From the NCBI GenBank assembly GCA_963691705.1, contig OY829537.1:36769514-36833513 (forward strand): a DNA stretch of 64,000 nucleotides, given 5' to 3'. The notes beneath the pieces are model-generated. The model ran no database searches and was not told the DNA's origin. It saw only the letters and a list, made by a program, of their open reading frames with translations. This DNA is from Viola odorata. Taxonomy: Eukaryota > Streptophyta > Magnoliopsida > Malpighiales > Violaceae. A program made the translations under genes and the position numbers. This document shows positions 31,697 to 41,016 of the stretch, piece by piece. The first letter of the stretch is position 1, and every line of letters begins with the position of its first letter.

Positions 31697-32720
31697 TTTC
31701 CTCTCCCTTCGAAAGGATTCGTCCTCGAATCTAGTTCTTCAAGGTCTCTGTCACGCGCATTGTAAAGTGAAAGATCATTAACATGGAAGGAGTTACTGAT
31801 TGATCCATACTCACTCGATAGGTCAAGGATGTAGGTATTGTCATTGATCCGGTGGAGTATTTCAAATGGTCCATCGCCTCGGGGACTAAGCTTCTCCTGC
31901 TATTGTTAAGGAAATCTATCCTTGCGCCAGTGTAACCAGACTCATTACCCCTACTCAAAAGACTTGGGTGTTTTACCCTTGTTTTGTTTTATGTGGATAC
32001 CTTTTCGTTCATGGCTTCAATGTTCTTTCGGGCTGGTCATGCAACTTCCTCTGCCTTGGGTGTTTTGTTCATGCAGCTTCTTCTGCCTTGGCTTCACCAT
32101 CTATACACTTAAGTACACTCAAAGGCAATGGTAAGAGGTCAAGAGAGGTCAGGGGTTAGAACCCGTATACCACTTCAAAGGGAGAAAAAACAACAGTAGA
32201 ATGACGTGCATGGTTATATGCAAATTTAATGAAGGCAAGGTTCTCTTCCCATTTGCCCCATTTGTTTGAACTATGACCCTTAGCAGCGACCCTAAAGTTC
32301 TATTCACTACTTCTGTTTGCCCATCCATTTAAGGGTGACAAGTAGTGGAAAAGAGGAGTTTAGTACCTAGTTGGGACCATAGGGTACGCCAAAAGTGACT
32401 TAAAAACTTGGTATCTCGGTCACTCACAATGGTCCTAGGCATGCCATGTAAACGGATAATATTTTGAAAGAACAAGTGAGCAATACGAACAACATCATGA
32501 GTTTTTGAGCATGGAATGAAATGAGCCATCTTAGAACAACGGTCAACCACAACAAAAATAGAATCATTACCGATTTTAGACCTTTGCAGTCCTAGAAATC
32601 CATTGATAGGTCAACCTACGAATGACTAGATACCGGTAGTGGCATGTATGTGGCATGATGCATAGATGTAGACTTGGCCTGTTTGCATACAAGATATCTA
32701 GAGATTACTCTACACATTAC
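31697..32720 (-). pseudogene. E6 integrase
   Basis: From high to low coordinates: CKQAK and MHHATYMPLPV (end of the zinc domain), '[19 protein letters not shown]' (first catalytic Asp), '[19 protein letters not shown]' (second Asp), 'TTCHP', TAA, 'MDGQTEVVNRTLGSLLR' (catalytic Glu in EVVNR), 'FAYNHARHSTVVFSPFEVVY', then 'GDGPFEILHRINDNTYILDL' and 'SNSFHVNDLSLYNARDRDLE'. The TAA inside the H-P-stop-M-D-G-Q motif is at the same codon as in E4. Several other stops and frameshifts. Confidence 0.85.
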
Positions 32721-32733
32721 TTTTGGGTTGCAG

Positions 32734-33861
32734 CTATTCCTTAATTGCCTTGACCGTTTCTTCGTCAACCTGTACTCCGTCTGTAGTCACAACAAAACTA
32801 AGGAAATGTACTCGATCCAAACAAAATTCACACTTGGTTAATTTGGCATATAATTTATGAATCCTAAGTGTGTGGAGTACAGTGCGTAAGTGAGTGACAT
32901 GTGCTTGAAGTGAAGGGCTATAGATAAGGATATCGTCAAAATATATGACAATAAAATGCCCGATAAAGTCACGCAACACATGATTCATCAAACGTATGAA
33001 AGTACTTGGAGCATTAGAGAGGCCGAATGGCATTACCATCCATTCGTACAGACCGTACTTTGTCTTAAATGCGGTCTTCCATTCATCTCCTTCGTGCATC
33101 TAGATCTGATGGTAGTCGCTCATCAAATCTATCTTAGAGTAGATGGTACTGCCACTCAACTCGTCCAACATGTCATCAAGGCGTAGGATAGGATGTCGGT
33201 ACTTGATAGGGATTTTATTGATGGCTTGACAATCCACACACATTCGCCAGGTTTCGTCTTTCTTAGGGACCAATAGTACCAGTACTGCACATGGCGACAT
33301 ACTCTCCTAGATGAACCCCTTGTTCATAATTTCGTCCACCTGTCATTGGAGTTCCTTGGTTTCTTCGGGATTGCACTGATAAGCTAGTCGATTGGGTAAG
33401 GTAGATCCCAGTACTAGTTCAATTTTATGCTCAATTCCTCTAACGGGTGGTAGGCCTATCGACATATATTTCGGAAACACATCTTTGAATTCCCGCAAGA
33501 GGGAAATAATCGGACTAGGTAGGGAAGAAATGTTAGGGTCAATAGTTAAATAGTATGTTTTATACCAAAGTATAATACACCGTTTGTTGGTATTCAATGC
33601 ATGCCTCACATCCCTCCCCTTTGCATACACACTCAATGATTTGAGCTCACCCTCTTGGTCATGCTTACTCCTTTCATGACGTGTATTTTGCTCCCTTAAC
33701 TTTTTCTCTCCACTCTTTTCCCCTCGCAGTCGCTCTTTCTCACTCCCGAAACCATACTCACTGTTTTCATGGTGTGTTTTATGCTCTTGGCTTACTTTCT
33801 TCTCTCCACTCTTTTCTCTCAATTTACTCATAATATGGAATTCGGCGCTAGGTTTTTCCAT
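32734..33861 (-). pseudogene. E6 reverse transcriptase
   Basis: Open pieces joined by single stops: 33,861-33,343 (linker and RT start, 'LREFKDVFPKYMSIGLPPVR'), 33,300-33,100 ('[20 protein letters not shown]', '[20 protein letters not shown]', '[12 protein letters not shown]'), 33,099-32,734 ('[20 protein letters not shown]', '[20 protein letters not shown]', '[10 protein letters not shown]', '[20 protein letters not shown]'). The Y-x-D-D centre is intact, unlike E3 and E7. The K/E/H-rich repeated segment near 33,650-33,830 ('REKSGEKKVSQEH') is unusual for the linker. RNase H is absent after 32,734. Confidence 0.88.
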
Positions 33862-34077
33862 TTACCGTTGGTCCTCATAGACTTGAAGTGGTGAAAGAGG
33901 TGGGATACTGAATTTCTTACCGCAGTGGGTAAGCTAAAATTTGTTAGTGCGCCCGTCGTGAATCACATTCCTATCAAACTGCCACGGGCGTCCTAACAGA
34001 AAATGACTAGCATCCATTGGTACCATATCACACAAATGGTCATCTTCGTATCCTCCCATCTTGAAACTTACAAGGAC

Positions 34078-35994
34078 CTATTCCTTGACTTTGACCTCAC
34101 CGTCATCACTAAACCAATGGAGGGAATATGGCTTGGGATGCGGTGTTGTTCGCAGGTTCAGCTTACTTACCAAGAGGTGGCTTGCGGCGTCGACTACACT
34201 ACCATTATCCACAATCATGGACACTATCTTCCCTTGCACTTCACATCGGGAATGGAAAAGATTCTCTCTTTGCTCATTACATTCCTCTTCCAGCTTGGTG
34301 TATGCATTTAGGCTTCTCCACACAACTAACGTTATGGCGAAAGCTAGTTGTATTTCTTCCTCATCACGTTTCATTACCGCTTCTTCTTCCCGATAGCTTT
34401 CATTCTGGTAGTTTTCTCCTTCCAGTATTTCTTCTTCTTCACTATCAGTTTCATACCTTCCTTCCTGGATGACTATCACTCATCTGTTTGGGCATTCAGA
34501 CAAAATATAACCTATTCCCTGACATTTGAAGCATTCAATATTGGCAGAGTGGGGCCTTGGTGGATTAGAAGTGGAATGGTTTGGTGTTATCGGTTTAACG
34601 GTATTACTAGATGATATCGGGTTACCGGTAGGCTTGGTGTAAGGCTTTGGTGAGTAGAGGGTTGTCTTGGTGTATGGTGAATTTTTTTGGTCTTTTTGGT
34701 AAGGTCTCCAGGGTGTTTTGGACTGAGATGAATATGTGTTGGGCGGGTTAGTGTTTCGGCTGTAAAAACTCTTCTGTTTGGTTGCCTCGTGAGCTTCCAA
34801 TTTTAGAGCGTAGTGGAGCATAGACTATAAGTTTTCAAAATCCCGTAACTCCAATTTGTATTTAATCTTCTCATTTACACCATTCAAGAATCGAGCCATA
34901 GTTACCTCTTCATCTTCATAGGTATCGGTCTGGATAAGAAGGGACTCAAGCTCATTATAGGAATCTCCCACATACTTGGCTCTTTGCTTGAGACCTTGCA
35001 ACTGGTTCTGCAATTCCCGTTTGTAGAAGGATGGCACGAATCTTTCCCTCCTGACCTGTTTCATTTCCTCCCACGTCTAAATGGTTCTGGCTCCCTATCT
35101 TTCCCGACAGACTTTCTCGCACTAACTAATGACATACTCGTCAAACTCCATTACCGTTAGTTTTACTTTCTTATCCTCCGAATATTGGTGGTAGTTGAAG
35201 ATACGTTGGATTTTACCTTCCCACTTGATATATTCAAATGGGTCAGTGGTACCTTCAAAGGTAGGAATCTGCACTTTGACACTATTTTGGTTGTTATCAA
35301 ACCGTGGCTCTGGCAACCTTCCCCTCCTTCCTCTATTCATTTGTTCCCTCTCCCCATGATCAATGAAGTCATCATTCACTTCTTCGTATACCTCCTCATA
35401 GAACTCCCTATCATGATAAGGAGTAGCGCGGCTCCGTATGTGGGCAACTATCGATCGATCATTGGCAGTAGAAGTACCTAGGCCTCCATGAGGGCCTCGT
35501 CTACCTATGAATAATGGTATACCGTCAAGGTTCAGAAGTATACCATTTGTTGTCTATTTACCAGTACTTTGCAGACCACAACCCTTCGGCGGCCTGGTGG
35601 CATGACTACTGTGGCACTGAACATCATAGTCCTGAGCTCGGAGATCTTGGAGTACGAAGGCATGGGCTGCAACATTCACAATACCTTACCGTTGGGGACC
35701 TGTGGTAAGGATGTTGGGAAAGTTCCGGTTAGTTGCCCTTCCGTTTCTCCCATATTCTTCATCACTATTATGACCCTCCAATTCAGATTCACAGATAACA
35801 TGATCCTTGAGTGGCTGGGATGCTACGACTGTTGTTGGGACTTCAACGGGTTTAACTTGTAATTTCATGAAAGCCTAGAACATCTCCTTCAACTCATCTT
35901 GACCCTGTTCCATGGCCTCCATCTTGTTCATCAAAGACTGATTCACCTCCTTCGAGCTACTGTCATTGTTCCCAACTACACTTTGGTCAGACAT
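34078..35994 (-). pseudogene. E6 gag and protease
   Basis: The ATG at 35,994 starts 'MSDQSVVGNND', shared with E10. A TAG after 'KEMF' (about 35,869) interrupts it. Gag core: 'DPFEYIKWEGKIQRIFNYHQ', 'MEFDEYVIS', 'TWEEMKQVRRERFVPSFYKR', 'ELRDFENL', TAG, 'MLHYALKLEAHEATKQ'. Zinc knuckle 'CFKCQGIGYILSEC' has Tyr where the family has the metal-binding His. The protease follows (34,479-34,078): 'CEVQGKIVSMIVDNGSVVDA' and 'HPKPYSLHWFSDDGEVKVKE'. At least four stops. Confidence 0.88.
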
Positions 35995-36975
35995 AACGGT
36001 TACTGGGTACCTGCACAATTAACAAACGTTAGTGAAAATTTCTCTCTCTTACGTGTTTAAGCACTCGCAAAAGTTGTTCTCACAAACGTGTTCAATTCCT
36101 GGTTCTGCTATGGTGTTTACAAGATCGTGCAACCTGTCAGTTCACTATTAATCAATCACTTCGTTTCAAGATATCCACCACAAGACTCAATAAGGAAAAA
36201 CACACAAATATAGAATCCAAAGAGGTAAAAGAAAGCAGAACTGAAAACAAACAAGACTGACTCAAGGAGAGGGAAGTCAAACCGTTAAATCAACCCAACC
36301 GTTTGAATTTTTGAAACAGTCCAATCCGTTTGACCGTTGCTGCTCACCCGATATTGCTCTTTTCTTGTTTCTTTTCTTTTTTTTCTTTTCTTTGCTTTTA
36401 TTTTCTTTTCTTTTCTCCTCTTTTTTTCTTTTCTTTTATTATTATTATTTTTTTGTAACGGAATCTGTCCTTTTCACCTACAATTGTTAAAGCAGTTTTG
36501 ACACGAGGAGAGTGAGGCAATGGTCCCTATTTTCAAAAACACAAACAAATGAAAATAAATGACGAAAATGGATCAAACTCAAAATTTCTTTAACCAGCTC
36601 AAGAACACTGAAGAACACATTCAAATGTTCTTAACTGGAAATTTTCAAATTTGGTGAATCACTTGAAAAAATAGATCGTAATCGCGGTACTCTAGACTCG
36701 ACACGAAAGGTAGTACAACAAATTCAACAAGGAAGGAATTAGAAAATTCGGATGAAAATCAATGAACAGGTGGTCGATTGATGAACACTATGAACACTAA
36801 AATTTGGAAAACTAGGTATTCAAATGGTTTAAAATTTCACCAACAGATCAACTAACTCAAGACAAACGTGAATCTCACAGTATCAAAGATTTTGAACAGA
36901 GATTTGTAAGGATTTTAGCAGAAATCAGAAAAAACCTAAATTAATAACTCAAAGCAGCTAAGCTCCGCTACCGCA
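35995..36975 (-). other. E6 5' leader, no gene
   Basis: About 1 kb between LTR and gag, closely matched by E10 (62,996-63,895). It contains a CTTTT-rich run (36,358-36,440). Just inside the LTR the minus strand reads GCGGTAGCGGAGCTTAGCTG, resembling an initiator-Met tRNA primer binding site with mismatches. Confidence 0.65.
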
Positions 36976-37279
36976 TGACGCGATCCGAGTTCCCTTCCGA
37001 AGCATCGGATGCGTTGAAGCTTCGCAGCTAATGGATCTAGCTCGAGTTATCAAACAAATCTAGCAATGATTTACAAATCGAAGATGTTGAGTAAAGCGGG
37101 GAATGAAGGATGTTGAATGCAGTGGAAAATAAGTAGATGAAGATGAACGCAGAAAGAAACAGTGATGGAATTTGCAGTGGACAATTGATTCAAAACAATC
37201 AATTAACAATAAAGATCCAAATCACACTTGCTCATAAAGATCCAAATACATAAATCCAAGATAATTGATTGAACACAAA
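36976..37279 (-). mobile_element. E6 5' LTR fragment cut by E7
   Basis: 304 bases matching 30,827-31,135 (TGACGCGATCC, CTAATGGATCTAGCTCGAGT, ATCAAACAAATCTAGCAATG, TGGACAATTGATTCAAAACA). It stops at CACAAA (37,279), where E7 begins with TGTCACACCCC. Confidence 0.85.
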
Positions 37280-38039
37280 TGTCACACCCCAAACTAGAGC
37301 GTGTGACCAGCCAAGAGTTCGAACAAATTCTAGTATTCATCTCGAACTCTCACAAGCCTAACTTAACTCCTTATTAAGATTTCTTCCAAAATTTACAATT
37401 GATTCATTTAAAAAAAAGAAACTTAGGATTTTAATTTTATTGATTACCAATAAATATTGACATCAACACAGTCACTTCTGCACTTACTACAATAAGTAAC
37501 AGACCTATTAGGGAGTCTGTAATTTACAACTCCGAAATACACATATACAATGTTATTAATCAACTAGGCCTTAGCGGAGGAGAATGTTGGGCATACCGAT
37601 TAATCATAAAGAGTACTCCCCTAGTCTACCAACCAGAACTCACTACCTTCTGCTACCAACTGAAAAATGTTTAATAAGAGAGGATGAGTTACCACAACTC
37701 AGTGGATAAATAATACAAGATATAAACAGGCATGTACAAACAAGCATTCACTGTATTCAATACATATAACATAATATAGCTATTCCAATATGCAGATATT
37801 ATAACTCAAGTACTCATCATTATCTAGTTAAACTCTGTAAAAACACAAATAAAATAAACATGTTCAGACCGTGATAATTCACCTGCCAGCACCGTAATCC
37901 TTACAGGCTAGGACATATGAAATTCTCAACAATTCTCAACAGACCGAAGTGTTGGCTAAGCCACTTCGTGCTACCGCCATAACCTCCGGTTAGCTAAGGT
38001 ATAATAGACCATGTGCACATGTACTAACACCGTCCCTGT
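37280..38039 (-). mobile_element. E7 3' LTR, left fragment
   Basis: Begins TGTCACACCCCAAAC, inserted in the E6 LTR. It ends at CCTGT (38,035-38,039), the target duplication of E8. The LTR continues at 55,037. Joined length is about 2.35 kb. Confidence 0.8.
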
Positions 38040-38808
38040 TGTTGATACCCGAATTTTGACGCCATTTTTATTTAATTTTAGCATTTCTGTTATTTAGTTA
38101 ATTTACAGTCATTTTCAGTTGATTTAATGTCGCTAGCATTCCTCGGTGTTTCGTTGCATTTTAGCATCATCGTTAGCATCGTCAACTTTCGAAATCACAT
38201 TTTTAATTTTTTGGCACATATTTTCATTATTATTGTCATTATTATTTTTAGTCTTAAAGTCACATTTTTTATTATCCGGCAGTTGTTTGCTAGTTTTTTC
38301 TTCGTTTTAGGTCATCACATGAATTTTAGGATTTTTAATATTTTAGCGCATTTTTTAGTATTTTTATTATTTTATTATTATTTTTATTCGAGCTTTTATT
38401 GGACCCGAGTAAGTCCGCTCGGACAATAGCTTGACTTTAAAATGTTTTCCATCAACTAGTTGCTAGATTTTTTTCTGGTCGCAATGGTCTACAGCGATTC
38501 GTGTAATTTTTGGTGTAACGTTATTATTTTTCCGTTCAAACGTTTCACGTTTTTTAGCGCAAAAATAAACACGTTAAACGAGAAATTCTCGTCATTCGAT
38601 GTAGACGGTTAAACCCGTCATATTTTTCTCTACCCGCCGGTACCTTCGGCTCGAAAAGTCAGAACGTTTGGTCGCGGGAACCGGCTCGAGGCCATTTAAA
38701 TCAGATAAAAGGCCATTTGATCATGGCCATTGATCTGGTCAACCAAGGAAAGTCAACCAGATCAATGGCCCTTGAATTAATGTGCATAATGCACATACAC
38801 AGTGCATA
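38040..38808 (+). mobile_element. E8 5' LTR, first 769 bases only
   Basis: Matches 48,886-49,655 nearly base for base up to CACAGTGCAT, then switches directly into gag (CTGCAACAAGATGGCAGAG). The promoter part of the LTR (TATA at 49,814 in the 3' copy) is therefore missing from this copy. Confidence 0.88.
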
Positions 38809-39127
38809 CTGCAACAAGATGGCAGAGATGATCCACAACGAACCGTTGTTGATCCATCTATTCCGAGAAAGCTTGACCAAGCACGCCCTAACTTGGTATA
38901 TGGGGCTGGACAGAGCCAGGATCGGGACGTGGAGAGACCTGTCCGATGCCTTCTACCTACAATATAAATTCAACATGGAGGTGGCTCCTGACCGCGCCGA
39001 CCTGCAAAATCTGGAAAAGAAAATCGGCGAGTCCGTGAAGACCTATGCTCAGAGATGGAGAGAGTTGGCTTCGAGAATCTCTCCACCCTTAAGCGACAAG
39101 GAACTCTTGTCGATTTTCTTGCACACC
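38809..39127 (+). pseudogene. E8 gag, first (isolated) segment
   Basis: Encodes the Gag core: 'CNKMAEMIHNEPLLIHLFRE', 'TWYMGLDRARIGTWRDLSDA', 'QNLEKKIGESVKTYAQRWRE', 'LASRISPPLSDKELLSIFLH'. The last 157 bases (38,971-39,127) recur at 41,017-41,173 with one G/A difference. At 39,127 gag stops abruptly and inverted sequence follows. Confidence 0.88.
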
Positions 39128-39599
39128 AACTAGCCCCACATTGACGAGTAGTGATTCCTAACAACTTATCGAGCCTTATTTTGAAACTTGAGGAGTCGAG
39201 TCGAACATTCTGGTATATGGCCGATATAGGAGAGGTGAAGCACATCAGAGCTGAGTACTCCTCTAGTGTAGGAGTCAAGTCTACCTCTTTGTCGAAAGAG
39301 AAGCACCGATAATAGGGATCCCAGAATTTTAGGGCTGCCCGGATGCAACCCCAATCAGTCTTTACGTCAACTAGGGTCAGTAGCTTTCCATAAATACCCT
39401 CAAACTGTATCTCTTCGTCTTCAGTCAACTCATTTCTCAACATCCGAATCCTAGTTAAGTCAAAGTCCACGACTTCTACTTTGATCTTGGTGGTGATGTC
39501 AAGGGCGAACCCACGTTCCAACAGATCTCCTTGTGCGGCCTGATCGTCGAAACTTCGTCCCCCGAAAATATTAAATGAAAGTAGTGTAGGTGCCGACAT
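39128..39599 (-). pseudogene. E8 ORF1, inverted and truncated
   Basis: Minus-strand frame from ATG 39,599 with 'RIRMLRNELTEDEEIQFEGI', 'YGKLLTLVDVKTDWGCIRAA', 'LKFWDPYYRCFSFDKEVDLT' and 'PTLEEYSALM'. This pattern (FWDP-Y-CF-F, then D-TPTLEEY) is that of the ORF1 protein encoded upstream of gag in Ogre elements, a plant family of unknown function. Here it points opposite to gag and is cut at 39,128 by the gag junction. Beyond that point the frame is only the antisense of gag. Confidence 0.75.
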
Positions 39600-39730
39600 G
39601 TCGAATGAGCAAAATGGGTCCTATGGGACAAAAATAAAATTTTAAATGCAAAGTAACCTGCACGTGTCAGAAAATTTACGGTTCGTATAACAGAAAAATC
39701 ACGTCAATATGCCACGACAAACAGGTATAA

Positions 39731-39916
39731 TCATGATGCACGTGCTGGGGCTCTGATTCCGACATTTCTAACTGGCTTGAATGGTTCCCGGATGATACCA
39801 TGAAAAAGGTCCCTAAAGTGTCGTCCAGTCTCCCGATTTCTTGCGAAATCGTATAACCTTTCGACTGGCTTTAGGGGTTCATCCGAGTTGGGATTGGTGA
39901 ACACTACCCAGGACAT
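39731..39916 (-). CDS. Small leader ORF of E8 (uncertain)
   Basis: A 61-codon frame between primer binding site and ORF1 ('SWVVFTNPNSDEPLKPVERL', 'YDFARNRETGRHFRDLFHGI', 'IREPFKPVRNVGIRAPARAS'). The start of the window (about 155-340) has a diverged counterpart beginning 'FTNPHSD'. It may be a short upstream ORF, an extension of ORF1, or conserved leader RNA that happens to be open. Low confidence as a protein. Confidence 0.3.
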   Translation of the reverse strand: MSWVVFTNPNSDEPLKPVERLYDFARNRETGRHFRDLFHGIIREPFKPVRNVGIRAPARAS

Positions 39917-40096
39917 GTGTCCTAGGGCGTCACTACTACCCTCCTATTTTGGTAATTGTCCCCTGGGTATAGGGCACTATAAAATGCATATGACAATTAA
40001 TAAAGCAAATAAATAAACAGACCAGCAATTGATCAAAGAAAATAAATAAACAAATAAAACACCTCTCTAAAAATATAAAACCGGCTCCGACCCTAA

Positions 40097-40116
40097 GGTC
40101 CCCAGTGAAGTCGCCA
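40097..40116 (-). other. E8 primer binding site, inverted
   Basis: Minus strand TGGCGACTTCACTGGGGACC, separated by GTT from the LTR end GGGGCGCGACA. This form is typical of Ogre elements and is thought to pair with a tRNA-Arg (from memory of the family). It lies in the inverted segment, so it faces away from gag-pro. Confidence 0.7.
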
Positions 40117-40119
40117 AAC

Positions 40120-40992
40120 TGTCGCGCCCCACAAAAATTACGGAAAAGAGTAATTCACGAGTGTGCAACGAAATTTGAGACCTTCAAATGCTCGGCGTAA
40201 AAGGACGCCTAGCAGCATGCAATGAAGTCGCCACCCTAATTTGGTTGCTAGGCTTTGGGAACCCTAATCGTCATGGCATAGGAAATATAATAAGTAAAAA
40301 AAACTAAAGGCACAAAAAGGGGGTCTGGACCCCAGACAAAGGTTCGGGGTCGTATTATGGTCTCGGGAAGGTGTTAGGCACCCGAGTCATATCTAAAAAC
40401 GGTTACCGGTTGATGAGAGAGGTGTTTAAAAAGGTGTTTGATAAAATGCGTTTTGAAAAAGGGGGCCCTCAGAGGAATCGTCACTTTAGCCTTTTCTATG
40501 ATCGTGACCGTTCAGGAATAATAAAAAGATCTTTCGGACGGGATTACCGTTTATCAAGATCGATTGATTATTCCTGACCGTAACGTAATGGGACTGAATT
40601 TTCCGTAAGACTGAATGAGCGCCATCTTTTTTCATCATCGGGCCATGCATGATTAAATTAATTACTATGTGATCCTAACATGGATTGCTAACAGAGTACA
40701 AATTTAAATGATAGATTTTTGAAGTGGAAAACTGATGTGGGATCGAAAGTCCCCATGTACATGCAGTCAATACAAGCGAGAATTTAAAATCATATGAACA
40801 TGGCATTTTAAGCAACTCTTTAAACACATTGTTCATGTGGGTTGATTTTAATTCTAGCACTTCTATATATCATGCGTACGATTGATATTTGCGACAAGCG
40901 TTGAATAAATAAAAAGGAACGAAAGGCGTACTTTCGAGCGAAGCTTGAAATTAAAACCTACAAAACGAGAGTGTTAGCGATAGCTTGAGAAA
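40120..40992 (-). mobile_element. E8 LTR 3' end, inverted copy
   Basis: Reverse complement of about 54,160-55,031: TGTCGCGCCCC, CACGAGTGTGCAAC, GGGGTCTGGACCCCAGACAA, GGTGTTTGATAAAATGCG (about 40,433), CATCATCGGGCCATGCATGA. It ends at GCTTGAGAAA, after which 27 bases copied from 40,745-40,771 lead into gag. The 68- and 61-codon frames here are mirrored in the 3' LTR and are not genes. Confidence 0.88.
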
Positions 40993-41016
40993 GTCCCCAT
41001 GTACATGCAGTCAATT

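Larger units (their letters stand above)
30827..37279 (-). mobile_element. E6: CRM-like Ty3/gypsy element, minus strand
   Basis: 3' LTR 30,827-31,696, integrase, RT, protease, gag, leader, truncated 5' LTR 36,976-37,279. LTR starts agree between copies (TGACGCGATCCGAGTTCCCTT). RNase H and the integrase zinc domain are missing between 32,734 and about 32,710. Its 5' LTR is interrupted at 37,279 by E7. The C-terminal pol reading frame crosses the purine tract into the LTR, a CRM-lineage trait. Confidence 0.85.

Noticed and set aside
38970..39127. C-terminal extension of ORF1 on the minus strand
   Set aside because: This part of the frame is the exact antisense of E8 gag beyond the inversion breakpoint.
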